Positions 9,540-18,971 of a DNA stretch of 64,000 bases are shown here, in pieces; position 1 is the stretch's first letter, and the number at the start of each line of letters is the position of its first letter. The stretch is taken from contig NZ_CP031311.1 in the NCBI RefSeq assembly GCF_004799685.1, positions 2,783,355 to 2,847,354 on the forward strand, read 5' to 3'. The DNA is from Halobellus limi (GTDB lineage: Archaea > Halobacteriota > Halobacteria > Halobacteriales > Haloferacaceae). Below the pieces are notes generated by a model. That model was not told the DNA's origin. It saw only the letters and a list, made by a program, of their open reading frames with translations, and ran no database searches. Both the position numbers and the translations under genes were made by a program.

Positions 9540-9861
9540 TAGCCGGTGGTACGATAAACGAATAGACCGTTGATAAGTGTTTTTGACAGAGTGAAGAACG
9601 AGTATATTTTTATCGATGATTATAAATTAATCCGCCCGAACACGGATCGGTTTCCAGTGATCATCAACTTCCGGCGTCGCGTCGGCCGACGTGACGAGGT
9701 GAGACGATTCCGGCAACGTAGACGCGTGAGGTTCTCAAGTGACGGACCTCCGGCGCGCAACCGCGACCGTCCTCGCGAGGCGCGCACGGCCCGCGCGTTC
9801 CGCGAGGGAGTCGCCGTCGCCGAACCGGACGATTCTTTTCCCGACCGGGACACCTACGCGT
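9540..9861. other. Intergenic region with divergent promoters
   Basis: A 322-bp gap between the DUF7344 regulator (left) and hisE (right). Bases about 9570-9635 are strongly AT-rich (TATATTTTTATCG and TATAAATTAAT patches) and probably hold the regulator promoter. The right part is GC-rich, with a CTTTT-containing AT patch near 9835 as the likely hisE TATA region. I see no credible small gene. Confidence 0.6.
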
Positions 9862-10164
9862 ATGGAGTCGGATACGCCGCCGGCGGAGGTCCTCGACGAG
9901 CTGTTCGCGACGATCGAGGAGCGAAAGGAGACGCTCCCGGAGGGGTCGTACACCGCCTCGCTTTTCACCCACGAGAAGGGGGAAAACGCCGTCTTGGAGA
10001 AGCTCGGCGAGGAGACGACCGAGACGATCCTGGCCGCGAAGGACGAGGAGGAGGAGGAACTGCTGGCGGAGAGCGCCGACCTCGTCTATCACTTGCTGGT
10101 CCTGCTCGCGATGGAGGACGCGACGCTGGACGACCTGCGGGCGGAACTTCGCGAGCGGTTCTGA
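9862..10164 (+). CDS. hisE: Phosphoribosyl-ATP pyrophosphatase
   Basis: Second step of histidine biosynthesis: PR-ATP to PR-AMP plus PPi. The 100-residue protein is a compact all-alpha MazG-like HisE: LDELFATIEERK, SYTASLFTHEKG, KLGEETTETILAAKDE (metal-binding EExxE type) and ESADLVYHLLVLLA. The ATG at 9862 (MESD) gives the usual family length. An in-frame ATG at 9739 would add 41 Arg/Pro-rich residues across the likely promoter and is rejected. No other his gene is in the window, which matches the scattered his genes of haloarchaea. Confidence 0.95.
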   Translation: MESDTPPAEVLDELFATIEERKETLPEGSYTASLFTHEKGENAVLEKLGEETTETILAAKDEEEEELLAESADLVYHLLVLLAMEDATLDDLRAELRERF

Positions 10165-10225
10165 GCGCCGAAGCGCAGTCGGCTCTCGCGACCCGAAAGG
10201 CGGGCGAACGAGCGCCCCGACGGCG

Positions 10226-10879
10226 CTACCCCTGCAGGAGATTCATCACTTCGTCGGCGACGTCGGGTTCGACGGCGACGACGTATCGGCTTCCGGCCGA
10301 GAGCGTGGTGTCCGATCGCGCGATCCGCTCGCCGTTCTCGTCGGAGACGACGAGCGTCCCCGCCGGGAACCGGACTTCGGTGAGTTGCTTGCCGGCCGCC
10401 GGCGCCCCCTCGGCGACCCGAACGAGCATGATGTCGAGCGAGCCCGTCACGTCCGCCAGCGTCTGGACGTCGCTGCCGCTGATCTCGTTCGCGGCCACCC
10501 GAGCGCCGGCGCGTTCGGGGAACAGGACGGCGTCGACGAAGCGGGTGTAGGACTCGCGGGCCGCCCGGTCGATTCGAGCGACCGTCCGAATGCCCGGAGT
10601 GAGCTCCGAGGCGGCCAGACAGACCGCGAGGTTCAGCCCGCTCTCGCCCGTCAGCGCCGCGATCACGTCGGCCCGCTCGACGCCGGCCTGTTCGATGATC
10701 GACGGGTCGGTCGCGTCGCCGTGGATCACCGTCGCGACCCACTCGTCGGCGATGTCGGAGACCACGCGGTCGTCGCGTTCGATGATCGTGACGTCGTGGC
10801 CGCGGTCTGCGAGCAGTTCTGCTGTTTGGAAGCCGACTCTACCGCCGCCGGCGATGATAACGTCGAGGGTTGCGGTCAT
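10226..10879 (-). CDS. TrkA-type NAD-binding/RCK regulatory protein paired with the APC permease
   Basis: 217-residue KTN/RCK protein. The N-terminal Rossmann domain has DVIIAGGGRVGFQTAELL and acidic ERDD at the end of strand 2 (NAD(H) binding). A TrkA_C domain follows (about 135-217, with AAGKQLTEVRFPAGTLVV). Such subunits gate K+ and other cation transporters in response to nucleotide state. Its start is 2 bp after the stop of the upstream APC permease gene, so the two are almost certainly one operon. That argues it regulates this permease rather than a TrkH channel, which is absent here. Confidence 0.9.
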   Translation of the reverse strand: MTATLDVIIAGGGRVGFQTAELLADRGHDVTIIERDDRVVSDIADEWVATVIHGDATDPSIIEQAGVERADVIAALTGESGLNLAVCLAASELTPGIRTVARIDRAARESYTRFVDAVLFPERAGARVAANEISGSDVQTLADVTGSLDIMLVRVAEGAPAAGKQLTEVRFPAGTLVVSDENGERIARSDTTLSAGSRYVVAVEPDVADEVMNLLQG

Positions 10880-10881
10880 AC

Positions 10882-12330
10882 TCAGTCGTCTACCTCGGGA
10901 GTCATTTCGATGTCAGTTCCGTCGTCTCGCTGCGGCTCCGTTCGCACGCGGTTCAACACGGCGTAGGCCACGCCGCCGAGCAGTATCCACCCGACGCTGA
11001 GCCCCAGCGCCAGCGGGTCGGTCCGGATCAGATACTCGACGAGCACCACCGTCAGAAGCAGGTTGAGCGCGACGCCGATGAGCGGTGGGGCGGGATAGAA
11101 CGGCATCTCGTAGGGGCGGTGCATGTCGGGACGCTCCCGCCGGAGTCTGATGACGGCGACGTTGACGATGATGAACGACAGCAGGAAGAACAGACTCGAC
11201 ATATTGCCGGCGCTCTGGGTCGGCAGCGCGACGGATCCGAGCATTACCACGGCGCTCGCGAGGATCGCGACGAACGGCGTCCCGTATCGGTGGTGGAGTT
11301 GGCCGAACGAGGGCAGGAGTTGCCCCTCCCGCCCCATCGAGAACGCGACCCGCGAGGAGGCGATCACGACCGCGTTCAGCGCGGTCAGCGTCGAGAACAC
11401 CGCGCCGAAGACGATGAGCGCGCCGCCGTTCCGGATGACCGGGAGGCCGGTCGGCATGAACGACGTCGCCGCCGCCGCGATGCCCGCTTCGCCGGCGTCG
11501 GCCAGTCCCTGCGCTCCGAGCGTCCCCACCGCCACGGTCACGACCGCCAGGTAGACGATCACCGTCGCGACGAGACTGAGGAAGATCGCCTTCGGGATGT
11601 TCTTTCTGGGGTTCTCGACCTCCTCGGTGACCGTCGTGATGAGGTCGTACCCCTCGAAGGCGATGAAGGTCAGCCCCATCGCGGGGAGGATCGCCGCCGC
11701 GCCGCCCCCCTCGGGGAACAGCGGCTGGAACTCGGCGCCGGAGAACATCGGCGAGGCGATCCCGAAGCCGACGAAGACGACGAGGATGCTCACCTTGACG
11801 ATCGTGAAGATCGTCTCGGCGCTCCCGCTCGCGGCCGTCGACACGGCGTTGAGCGTGACCAGGCCGAGGACCGCGACGAACGCCAGGAGAAACGCCAGCG
11901 GCAGCGTCGCGTCGACGACCGGCAGCGCGATCGCCCCCACCTGATCGGGCGGGGCCACTACGCCGTAGACGTGCAGCAGTTCCAGGAAGTTCGGCGCGAA
12001 GCCCAGCGCGTACAGCGCGCCGGCGATCATGTAGGCGAACCAGAGCATCCAGCCCATAATGAACGACGAGAGGTCGTCGAAGATCTCCCGCACGAAGGCG
12101 TAGCCGCCGCCGCTCTTGGGGATCGAAGCGGCGAGCTCCGCGTAGGAGAGTCCCGTGAACGCGGTGACGACGCCGTTGAGGGCGAAGACGACGATCGCGG
12201 CCGGGCCGGCGATCTCCGCAGCCAGTCCCGTGAGCACGAAGATGCCGGCCCCGATCATCGCTCCCATCCCGATCATCGTGGCGTCGAGCAGGCCGAGTTC
12301 GGCGTTCGGGGAACGACTCTGGCTACTCAT
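10882..12330 (-). CDS. APC-superfamily amino acid permease
   Basis: 482-residue membrane transporter with about 12 helices. The first helix carries the APC glycine-rich substrate loop GMGAMIGAGIFVLTGL, and helix 6 the GLTFIAFEGYDLITTVTEEVENP motif. The start is set at MSSQSRSPN (12330); an upstream continuation of the frame is Arg-rich and implausible. The substrate is probably an amino acid or polyamine, but specificity is not readable. It is co-transcribed with the downstream TrkA/RCK gene. Confidence 0.92.
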   Translation of the reverse strand: MSSQSRSPNAELGLLDATMIGMGAMIGAGIFVLTGLAAEIAGPAAIVVFALNGVVTAFTGLSYAELAASIPKSGGGYAFVREIFDDLSSFIMGWMLWFAYMIAGALYALGFAPNFLELLHVYGVVAPPDQVGAIALPVVDATLPLAFLLAFVAVLGLVTLNAVSTAASGSAETIFTIVKVSILVVFVGFGIASPMFSGAEFQPLFPEGGGAAAILPAMGLTFIAFEGYDLITTVTEEVENPRKNIPKAIFLSLVATVIVYLAVVTVAVGTLGAQGLADAGEAGIAAAATSFMPTGLPVIRNGGALIVFGAVFSTLTALNAVVIASSRVAFSMGREGQLLPSFGQLHHRYGTPFVAILASAVVMLGSVALPTQSAGNMSSLFFLLSFIIVNVAVIRLRRERPDMHRPYEMPFYPAPPLIGVALNLLLTVVLVEYLIRTDPLALGLSVGWILLGGVAYAVLNRVRTEPQRDDGTDIEMTPEVDD

Positions 12331-12545
12331 TTCGGTCTTTTCGCGAGTCCCGTGTGAGGTTCGTACATTCGTGGGGGCGTTCCGGGTTCGGAAATCCGGT
12401 CGCGTCACTTCATCTTTGCGGCGCTCGTCCGGGACCGGGAACCACACCCGCGATTCATCCGTCGGGGTCGCGCGCCCGGCCCGAGCGAGTGGGCGCGTGG
12501 TTCCGACCGCAGGTCGTCGACGGTGCCACGCCGAGACCCGGACGG

Positions 12546-13214
12546 CTACCGGAACCGCACGCCGAGATCCGCCAGGTCGTCGTCGTTTCGCGCCAGATTG
12601 ATCAGGAGCGGCGTCAGCGACTCGACCTCCGCGGCGTTCGCGAGTCCGCCGGCGTCGATCGCCCGGAGCCCGCCGACGTCCTCGATCAGTCCCGCGACGA
12701 CGTCCTTCGCCCGTCCGTCGTCGCCGACGAGGGGCGCGTCGATCCCGAGGTCGGCGTCGAGGTCGGCGAGGCGGCCGGCGGGGAGGGTCTGCAGCGCGCC
12801 GACGACCGGGACGTCGTCGGGAGCGGCGTCGGCGACGAGCGCCGTGACGCTTCCCGCGCCCGGCGGGTGCGCGTGGAAGCCGTGCTCGTCGCGCTGCACC
12901 CCCGCCGCGGGCGTGACGAGAACGTCGTCGGACGCGAGGCCGTCGGCGACGGAGTCGACGACCTCGGCGACGTGGTACGGCGGGACCGCGAGGACGACGA
13001 CGTCGGCGCGGTCGGTCGCCATCCCGTTCTCGAAGCCCGTGATCTTGACGTCGCGGCCGTGCGCCGCGACGGTTTCGGCGTACGCGTCGGCCGCCGCGTG
13101 CGCGTCGTCGGGGTCGCGGGAGCCGATCACGACGTCGTGGTTCGTGTGGAACGCCCAGCGGAGCGCGAGTCCCTCGCCGAGGTCGCCGGTACCGCCGAGC
13201 AGTGCGATGCGCAT
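12546..13214 (-). CDS. npdG: NADPH-dependent F420 reductase
   Basis: Transfers hydride between NADP(H) and coenzyme F420. At 222 residues it is typical for Fno/NpdG. The NADP-binding start is MRIALLGGTGDLGEGLALRW (Gly-rich loop at 7-14). SRDP after the second strand suits the 2'-phosphate of NADP, and VVVLAVPPYH, VTPAAGVQ and ESLTPLLINLARN complete the family pattern. It is a single gene with its own promoter, transcribed leftward like its neighbours. Confidence 0.92.
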   Translation of the reverse strand: MRIALLGGTGDLGEGLALRWAFHTNHDVVIGSRDPDDAHAAADAYAETVAAHGRDVKITGFENGMATDRADVVVLAVPPYHVAEVVDSVADGLASDDVLVTPAAGVQRDEHGFHAHPPGAGSVTALVADAAPDDVPVVGALQTLPAGRLADLDADLGIDAPLVGDDGRAKDVVAGLIEDVGGLRAIDAGGLANAAEVESLTPLLINLARNDDDLADLGVRFR

Positions 13215-13303
13215 AGGTGCGCGTGCGGAACCGAGGGGGTAAAGGATTGTGAGAAACGGTCGGATGCGGACCGAACACGGCGGACGTGTCGAAACGGCGT
13301 TCG

Positions 13304-13516
13304 TTACGTCGACTCGGCGACCGCGGGGGCGTACACGACGAGAAACCCCAGCAGGGGCGCGACGAGGAGCGTCCCAAAGAGGATCGCGGTCCGGACCGTC
13401 GTCGCCGGCGGGAGCAGACTCCACAGTCCGAGGCCGAGGACGTCGACGGCCAGGACCACGACGACGAACCGGACGAGGTTCGATTTCACGTCGCCGAGTG
13501 GGGAGTCGTCTGTCAT
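13304..13516 (-). CDS. Small two-helix membrane protein, unknown function
   Basis: 70-residue protein with two clear hydrophobic helices (about 16-33 and 43-62) and a short acidic N-terminus (MTDDSPLGD). I do not recognise a family. It is 43 bp downstream of the next membrane-protein gene in the same direction, so the two probably form a small operon and may work together. Confidence 0.65.
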   Translation of the reverse strand: MTDDSPLGDVKSNLVRFVVVVLAVDVLGLGLWSLLPPATTVRTAILFGTLLVAPLLGFLVVYAPAVAEST

Positions 13517-13559
13517 CGCCTGTCAGCCCCCTCGACGCGGGCACGGTACTCGCCTCCCC

Positions 13560-13937
13560 TCACGCCGCCGCCTCCCGGTTCCAGCGCCGCGGGTTCAGCC
13601 GCCGGGCTTTCGACGCGGCGAGCCAGCTGGCGGCGAAGACGAACAGACTCGGGCCGGTGCCGTCGTAGCCGAGCGACCCGAGCGCGACTCGCCCGACGAC
13701 GGCGACGGCGAAGAAGACGACGTACTGGACGGTCTGATCGCCCGGTTCGGCGTCCCGGGAGGCCGCCCCCTTCGAGAGGCGCGCGGCGATCGGTGCCACG
13801 AGGGTAAACGTGACGACCGCGACGACGAGCGGGAGGACGCCCGTCGGGTCGGGAACGAACACGAAGGCGACGACGACGGCGACGAGGGCGGCGAAGACGC
13901 CGGCCCAGAACAGCCGTTCGGCGCGGAGCGCGTTCAT
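13560..13937 (-). CDS. Membrane protein, unknown function
   Basis: 125-residue protein with three to four predicted membrane helices (about 9-27, 32-48, 70-85, 95-110), a short cytoplasmic loop rich in Asp/Glu, and a basic C-terminus (KARRLNPRRW). No catalytic motif. Likely co-transcribed with the 70-residue membrane protein downstream; the HAD hydrolase gene upstream ends 48 bp before it, so all three could share a transcript. Function unknown. Confidence 0.65.
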   Translation of the reverse strand: MNALRAERLFWAGVFAALVAVVVAFVFVPDPTGVLPLVVAVVTFTLVAPIAARLSKGAASRDAEPGDQTVQYVVFFAVAVVGRVALGSLGYDGTGPSLFVFAASWLAASKARRLNPRRWNREAAA

Positions 13938-13985
13938 CTCGGCTTCGTCCTCGTTCGACGGTCCGGCTTCGTCCTCATTCGACGG

Positions 13986-14855
13986 TCACTCCCCGAACAG
14001 CAGGGCGGGGAGGTCGTTCACGGAGTCGACGACCGCGGCGGCGCCGACCGACTCGAACGCCGCCCGGCCCGACTCGCCGGTCAGTCCGCCCGTGAGGACG
14101 CCGACGCCGTGGTACGTCCGATCGGGGTCGGCCTCGGCGGCGTTGACGGCGGTCTGCACGTCGTCGAGGGTGTCGCCCGCGAAGGCGACGCTGTCGGCGT
14201 CGAACCGCGCCGCGAGCGTCGTCAGCGCGTTCGGGTGCGGCTTGCCGTCGTCCCAGTCGTCCATCGTGAAGCGGTGCTCCTCGGGGAGGTCGAGGCCGAC
14301 TCGGTCGAGCGCGATTTCGGCCTCCGCGGCCGGCCGACCCGTGAGGACGCCGACCACGGCGTTCGCTTCGAGCGCATCGAGCGTCTCCGGTTCGACGAGC
14401 ACCGGTTCGTCGTGGATGTACCCGGCGGTCTCGAACGGCGGGTCGCCGCCCTCGAGGTCGCGGTAGAGGTCCGCGCCGAGGTACAGCGCCTGGAACGCGT
14501 CGCGGAGCCCCTCGCGGTTCCAGTCGGCGCGGACCGAAGCGAGCGCGTCGTCGTCGAGATGTTCCGCCGCGACCGACTCGGCGGCGTCGAGGCCGCCGCC
14601 CGACGCCTCGACGCGGTCGGCGAACGTCGCGAGGTCGATGGGATCGCGCTCGTCGGCGAGGACGTACAGCGCGGCGGCGTACGTCACGTCCCAGTCGTTG
14701 TTGAACCCGCCGGCGTCCTTGAACAACTGGACGTCGTCGCGGTCGATCATCCGGCCGTACAGTCGCTCGACGGACTCCACGATCGCGCGCCGGTAGGAGT
14801 CGGACACGTCGAGGAGGACGCCGTCGATGTCGAGGACGACCGCGTCTGCGTGCAT
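13986..14855 (-). CDS. HAD-superfamily hydrolase (TIGR01548-like)
   Basis: 289-residue subfamily-IA HAD phosphatase. Motif I is [16 protein letters not shown] (D9 nucleophile, D11), motif [13 protein letters not shown], motif III DDGKPHP, and motif [14 protein letters not shown]. The large cap domain (about 20-170) and overall length match the archaeal group typed as TIGR01548, whose substrate is not established to my knowledge. Divergent from leuS across a 153-bp gap that should contain both promoters. Confidence 0.88.
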   Translation of the reverse strand: MHADAVVLDIDGVLLDVSDSYRRAIVESVERLYGRMIDRDDVQLFKDAGGFNNDWDVTYAAALYVLADERDPIDLATFADRVEASGGGLDAAESVAAEHLDDDALASVRADWNREGLRDAFQALYLGADLYRDLEGGDPPFETAGYIHDEPVLVEPETLDALEANAVVGVLTGRPAAEAEIALDRVGLDLPEEHRFTMDDWDDGKPHPNALTTLAARFDADSVAFAGDTLDDVQTAVNAAEADPDRTYHGVGVLTGGLTGESGRAAFESVGAAAVVDSVNDLPALLFGE

Positions 14856-15008
14856 ACCGGGAGTCGGCCGGCCGGCGGCCTTAGCGTTGTCCCTTCCGTT
14901 CGGCCAGCGGCCGTCGCGTCCCCTCTTCCGCGCGGCACCGCGTCCGCCGGACGACGCCGCCCGTCCGAGTTAGGAGCTATTTTACCGTCCCGTTCAGTGA
15001 GGGTAGGT

Positions 15009-17948
15009 ATGGACTACGACCCGCAGGAACTCGAAGCGCGCTGGCGCGAGCGGTGGGCCGAGGAGGGTCGCTACGAGGCCGATCCGGCGGACGCCGAGGC
15101 GGCTGTCGCGGTCGCAGACGACACCGACGCGTCCGACGACGACGCCACAGGCGACGCCGACGCCGACAGCGACGATCCCACGTTCATCACGGTTCCCTAC
15201 CCGTACCCCAGCGGCGGGATGCACATCGGGCACGCCCGGACCTACACCGTTCCCGACGTCTACGCCCGGTACCGCCGCCAGCAGGGCGACAACGTGCTCT
15301 TTCCGATCGCCTGGCACGTCACCGGCACGCCGATCATCGGCGCGGTCGAGCGGCTGAAGAAGGGCGAGGAGGACCAGCTCTCGGTGCTTCGAGACACCTA
15401 CAACGTCGCCGAGGACACCCTCGAGGACCTGGAGACGCCGATGGGCTACGCCCGCCACTTCATCGAGGAACATTATAAAAGGGGGATGAAGGACCTGGGG
15501 CTCTCGATCGACTGGCGGCGGGAGTTCACCACGAACGACGACCGCTACTCGAAGTTCATCACCTGGCAGTACGAGACGCTGCGCGACCGGGGGCTCCTGG
15601 AGAAGGGCCTCCATCCGGTGAAGTACTGCACCAACGAGGAACAGCCGGTCACGACCCACGACCTCCTCGAAGGCGAGGAGGCGGAGTTCCAGGAGTACAC
15701 CCTGATCCGCTTCGGCCACGGCGACACGGTCGTCCCGATGGCGACGCTCCGGCCGGAGACCGTCAGGGGCGTGACGAACGCCTACATCGATCCCGACGCC
15801 GACTACGTCGTCGCCGACGTCGACGGCGAGGAGTGGTTCGTCTCCGCGGCGGCCGTCGAGAAGCTCCAGCTACAGGGCCACGAGGTGGTCCCGAAACGCA
15901 CCGTCTCGGGCGAACACCTCGTCGGCGAGCGCGTCACCAACCCGATCACCGGCGACGAGGTCCTCGTGCTCCCGGCCGACTTCGTCGACGCCGACAACGC
16001 CACCGGCGTCGTGATGTCGGTGCCGGCGCACTCGCCGGACGACTACGTCGCCCTCGAGGAGGCGAAGGCCGACGACGAGCGGATGGCCGAGTACGGCATC
16101 GACCCCGCCGAGGTCGAGGAGATCGAACCGATCCCGATCCTCTCGATCGAGGGCTACGGCGAGGTCCCCGCGAAGACGGCGGTCGAGGAGGCCGGGATCG
16201 AATCCAGCACCGACCCCGCGCTCGAAGAGGCCACCAAGGAACTGTACAACAGCGAGTTCCATCGCGGGAGACTGAACGACGAGTACGGCGAGTTCGCCGG
16301 CGAGGTCGTCGAGGACGTGCGGGGGAGATTCCGCGACGCCTACCGCGAGGAGGGCGCGTTCGGGACGATGCGGGAGTTCTCCGAGGAGGTCGTCTGCCGC
16401 TGCGGCGGCGACGTCGTCGTCGCCGAGCAGGACACGTGGTTCCTCCGCTACAACGACGAGGCGTGGAAGCAGAAGGCCCACGACGTCGTCTCGCGGATGG
16501 AGGCGGTCCCGGAGAACACCCGCGGCGAGTACGACCACACGATCGACTGGCTGAACGAGTGGCCCTGCATCCGGAACTACGGGCTGGGCACCCGCCTGCC
16601 GTGGGACGACGAGTTCGTCATCGAGCCCCTGTCGGACTCGACGATCTACATGGCGTACTACACGATCGCCCACCGACTGGAGGAGATTCCCCCGGAGGAC
16701 CTCGATCGGGAGTTCTTCGACGCGCTCTTTTACGGCGCGGACGCCGTCGAAGACCCCGACGAGCGCGCGCTGGAACTCCGCTCGGAGTGGCTCTACTGGT
16801 ACCCCGTCACCTACCGGTTCTCCGCGAACGACCTCATCTCGAACCACCTGACGTTCTACCTGTTCCACCACGCCGAACTGTTCGACCAGCCGCAGTGGCC
16901 CGAGGGGATCGTCATTATGGGGATGGGCCTCTTGGAGGGCGAGAAGATGTCCTCCTCGAAGGGCCACGTCGTCCTCCCCGGGAAGGCCATCGAGGAGTAC
17001 GGCGCCGACACGGTGCGCTTCTTCCTCCTGAACTCGGCGGAGCCGTGGCAGGACTACGACTGGCGCGCCGAGCAGGTCGCCTCGGTGCGGAATCAGCTCG
17101 AACGCTTCTGGAACCGGGCGCAGGACGTCATCGAGAACCCGGGCCCCGAGGAGCGTCCCGAACTCGCGACGGCGGATCGCTGGCTCCTGTCGCGGCTGCA
17201 GCGCACCGTCGAGACGGTCACCGAGGCGATGGAGGGCTCGGAGACCAGAACCGCGAGCCAGGCCGCCTTTTACGACTTCGAGGAGGACCTGCGGTGGTAT
17301 CGCCGCCGGACGGACCGCTCGCGGCCCGCCGCCCGGTGGACGCTGCGGGAGGTCCTCGAGACCCGCCTGCGCCTGCTCGCGCCGTTCGTTCCGTTCCTCA
17401 CGAACGAACTCCACGAGCGGTTGACGGGCACGCCCGCCGAGGACGCCCCGTGGCCCGAGGTCGACGAGGACCTGCTGGACCGCGGGATCGAGGCCGCCGA
17501 GACGCAGGTCGAACGGCTGGTCGACGACATTCAGGGGATCCGGCAGTCGCTGCAGAACGCCGAGGAGGACGTCCCCGAGGCCGACCCCGACCGCATCCGG
17601 ATCACCGTCGCCGCCGACTGGAAGCGCGACGTCTTCGCGACGGTCGCAGAGCTGGGCGCGGACCAGGGCGCGGTGATGAGCGAGGTGATGCAGGACCCCG
17701 ACCTCCGCGAGCGCGGGAACGCCGTCAACGACCTCGTGGGCGAACTCGTCGAGTTCGCTCGCGGGCGCGACGACGGCGAACTCTCGGCGCTCGCCGAGGT
17801 CGACGAGGGAGACGCCTACGAGCGCGCTGCGGACTTCCTCGCCACGGAGTTCGACGCCGAGATCGTCGTCCAGCGGGAGGGCGACGACGCCGAGGCGCAC
17901 AAGCAGGCCGTGCCGTTCCGCCCCGCGATCGAACTCGAAGCGGAGTAG
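15009..17948 (+). CDS. leuS: Leucyl-tRNA synthetase
   Basis: Charges tRNA(Leu) with leucine. The 979-residue archaeal/eukaryal-type class I synthetase shows HIGH at 72-75, a CP1 editing domain (about 190-450, with GTPIIGAVERLKKG before it), KMSSS at 646-650 and a C-terminal anticodon-binding domain ending near the stop. Residues about 28-58 form a very acidic Asp/Ala insertion just before the catalytic strand, a halophilic surface feature rather than a domain. The ATG at 15009 follows an AT patch (GCTATTTTACC near 14978), fitting a short or absent leader. Confidence 0.97.
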   Translation: MDYDPQELEARWRERWAEEGRYEADPADAEAAVAVADDTDASDDDATGDADADSDDPTFITVPYPYPSGGMHIGHARTYTVPDVYARYRRQQGDNVLFPIAWHVTGTPIIGAVERLKKGEEDQLSVLRDTYNVAEDTLEDLETPMGYARHFIEEHYKRGMKDLGLSIDWRREFTTNDDRYSKFITWQYETLRDRGLLEKGLHPVKYCTNEEQPVTTHDLLEGEEAEFQEYTLIRFGHGDTVVPMATLRPETVRGVTNAYIDPDADYVVADVDGEEWFVSAAAVEKLQLQGHEVVPKRTVSGEHLVGERVTNPITGDEVLVLPADFVDADNATGVVMSVPAHSPDDYVALEEAKADDERMAEYGIDPAEVEEIEPIPILSIEGYGEVPAKTAVEEAGIESSTDPALEEATKELYNSEFHRGRLNDEYGEFAGEVVEDVRGRFRDAYREEGAFGTMREFSEEVVCRCGGDVVVAEQDTWFLRYNDEAWKQKAHDVVSRMEAVPENTRGEYDHTIDWLNEWPCIRNYGLGTRLPWDDEFVIEPLSDSTIYMAYYTIAHRLEEIPPEDLDREFFDALFYGADAVEDPDERALELRSEWLYWYPVTYRFSANDLISNHLTFYLFHHAELFDQPQWPEGIVIMGMGLLEGEKMSSSKGHVVLPGKAIEEYGADTVRFFLLNSAEPWQDYDWRAEQVASVRNQLERFWNRAQDVIENPGPEERPELATADRWLLSRLQRTVETVTEAMEGSETRTASQAAFYDFEEDLRWYRRRTDRSRPAARWTLREVLETRLRLLAPFVPFLTNELHERLTGTPAEDAPWPEVDEDLLDRGIEAAETQVERLVDDIQGIRQSLQNAEEDVPEADPDRIRITVAADWKRDVFATVAELGADQGAVMSEVMQDPDLRERGNAVNDLVGELVEFARGRDDGELSALAEVDEGDAYERAADFLATEFDAEIVVQREGDDAEAHKQAVPFRPAIELEAE

Positions 17949-17994
17949 GAGGGCAGTTTCTCCCCCGATCGTCGAACAGGCTGCGGCGACCCGA

Positions 17995-18408
17995 TCACAG
18001 CGAGATATGCGACGTCGACCCCGGTTCGTCGTCGTCGATCCCGCCCGCGTGCGAGAGCGAGTAGTTGTCGTCGGTCAGGTACACCGAACCGGACTCGACG
18101 GCGACCTCCACGCCGGGGAGTTCGGTCCCGGCGGCGGGTCCGTTGTCGCACGCGCCGGAACAGGCGTCGAACATCGAGCCGTGTCGCGGGCAGACGATCT
18201 CGCCGTCGCGGATCGCCGCGCCGTCACCCCGGTCGAACCGCTGGCTCTCGTGCGTGCAGGTGTTGCGCCAGGCTTCGACTCCCGGATCGTCCTCGCACCG
18301 CACCAGGACGACCTCGGTCTCGTTCGTGAACGCGTCCGCCGCCGTGAAGAGATACGACCCCGATTCGGGGACGTCGGCGACCCCGGTGATCTTCTCGCCG
18401 TCCGGCAT
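17995..18408 (-). CDS. Rieske [2Fe-2S] domain protein
   Basis: 137-residue soluble ferredoxin-like Rieske protein. The cluster ligands are intact: C51-T-H53 and C73-P-R-H76, with GSMFD after the second pair. It has no membrane anchor or catalytic domain, so it is probably a small electron carrier or a NirD-like/oxygenase-ferredoxin component; the partner is not evident. It converges on leuS with a 46-bp gap. A second cysteine group (DACSGACDNG) just after the CPRH motif is not a cluster ligand in this family. Confidence 0.88.
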   Translation of the reverse strand: MPDGEKITGVADVPESGSYLFTAADAFTNETEVVLVRCEDDPGVEAWRNTCTHESQRFDRGDGAAIRDGEIVCPRHGSMFDACSGACDNGPAAGTELPGVEVAVESGSVYLTDDNYSLSHAGGIDDDEPGSTSHISL

Positions 18409-18521
18409 CGACAGCAGATAGCGGCGATCGCCGCAAAAGCGTGACGTCCGGGGCGGTTACGCGTCCGTAACCCGCTATCAGACCGTTATTCGGCCGTCCG
18501 CACCGCCCGGACTCGCGAAGG

Positions 18522-18527
18522 TTTATG
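18522..18527 (+). promoter_or_regulatory. TATA box of the winged-helix gene at 18554
   Basis: TTTATG in a GC-rich surround, ending 26 nt before the ATG, giving a leaderless or near-leaderless mRNA. Confidence 0.45.
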
Positions 18528-18553
18528 ACCGTTCGGCCGCTGGATACGACCTA

Positions 18554-18847
18554 ATGGCAGAGGCAGAACAGGAGAGTCTCGACGACCTCCCGCCGAGCGC
18601 GAAACTGGTCTTCAAGGTACTCGAATACAACGGACCGCTGACGCAGAAGGGGATCGTCCAGGAGTCGATGCTGTCGGCTCGGACGGTCCGGTACGCGCTC
18701 GAACGGCTCGAAGGCATCGACGTCGTCGACGAGGACGTCTACTTCGCGGACGCGCGGCAGAACCTCTATCAGCTCACCGACGACGCGCCGGAGACCCATC
18801 CCGCCGAGGGCGACGCCGACGAGGCCGAAGCCTGCTGCGCGGAGTGA
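18554..18847 (+). CDS. Small winged-helix (MarR/ArsR-like) protein
   Basis: 97-residue DNA-binding protein: LPPSAKLVFKVLEYNGPLTQ, then recognition helix SARTVRYALERLEGI and a short wing. A type widespread in haloarchaea. The C-terminus is acidic and ends with a Cys pair (ACCAE) that could bind metal or sense redox state (inference). Target unknown. It lies upstream of ubaA on the same strand with a 124-bp gap. Confidence 0.82.
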   Translation: MAEAEQESLDDLPPSAKLVFKVLEYNGPLTQKGIVQESMLSARTVRYALERLEGIDVVDEDVYFADARQNLYQLTDDAPETHPAEGDADEAEACCAE

Positions 18848-18971
18848 CGTTCCGGAACGGGGGATCGCGCGGTCGGTAGTACGGCCGTGTCCGGTTTCGA
18901 TCCGTGACTGACGGGAACCGTTCGCCGACCGTTCCACGAGAAGTTATCCCGCTCGCGCGCCGAGGACACCT

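Noticed and set aside
12354-15008. Long in-frame N-terminal extension of leuS
   Set aside because: It crosses several real minus-strand genes, and the synthetase N-terminus is complete at 15009.
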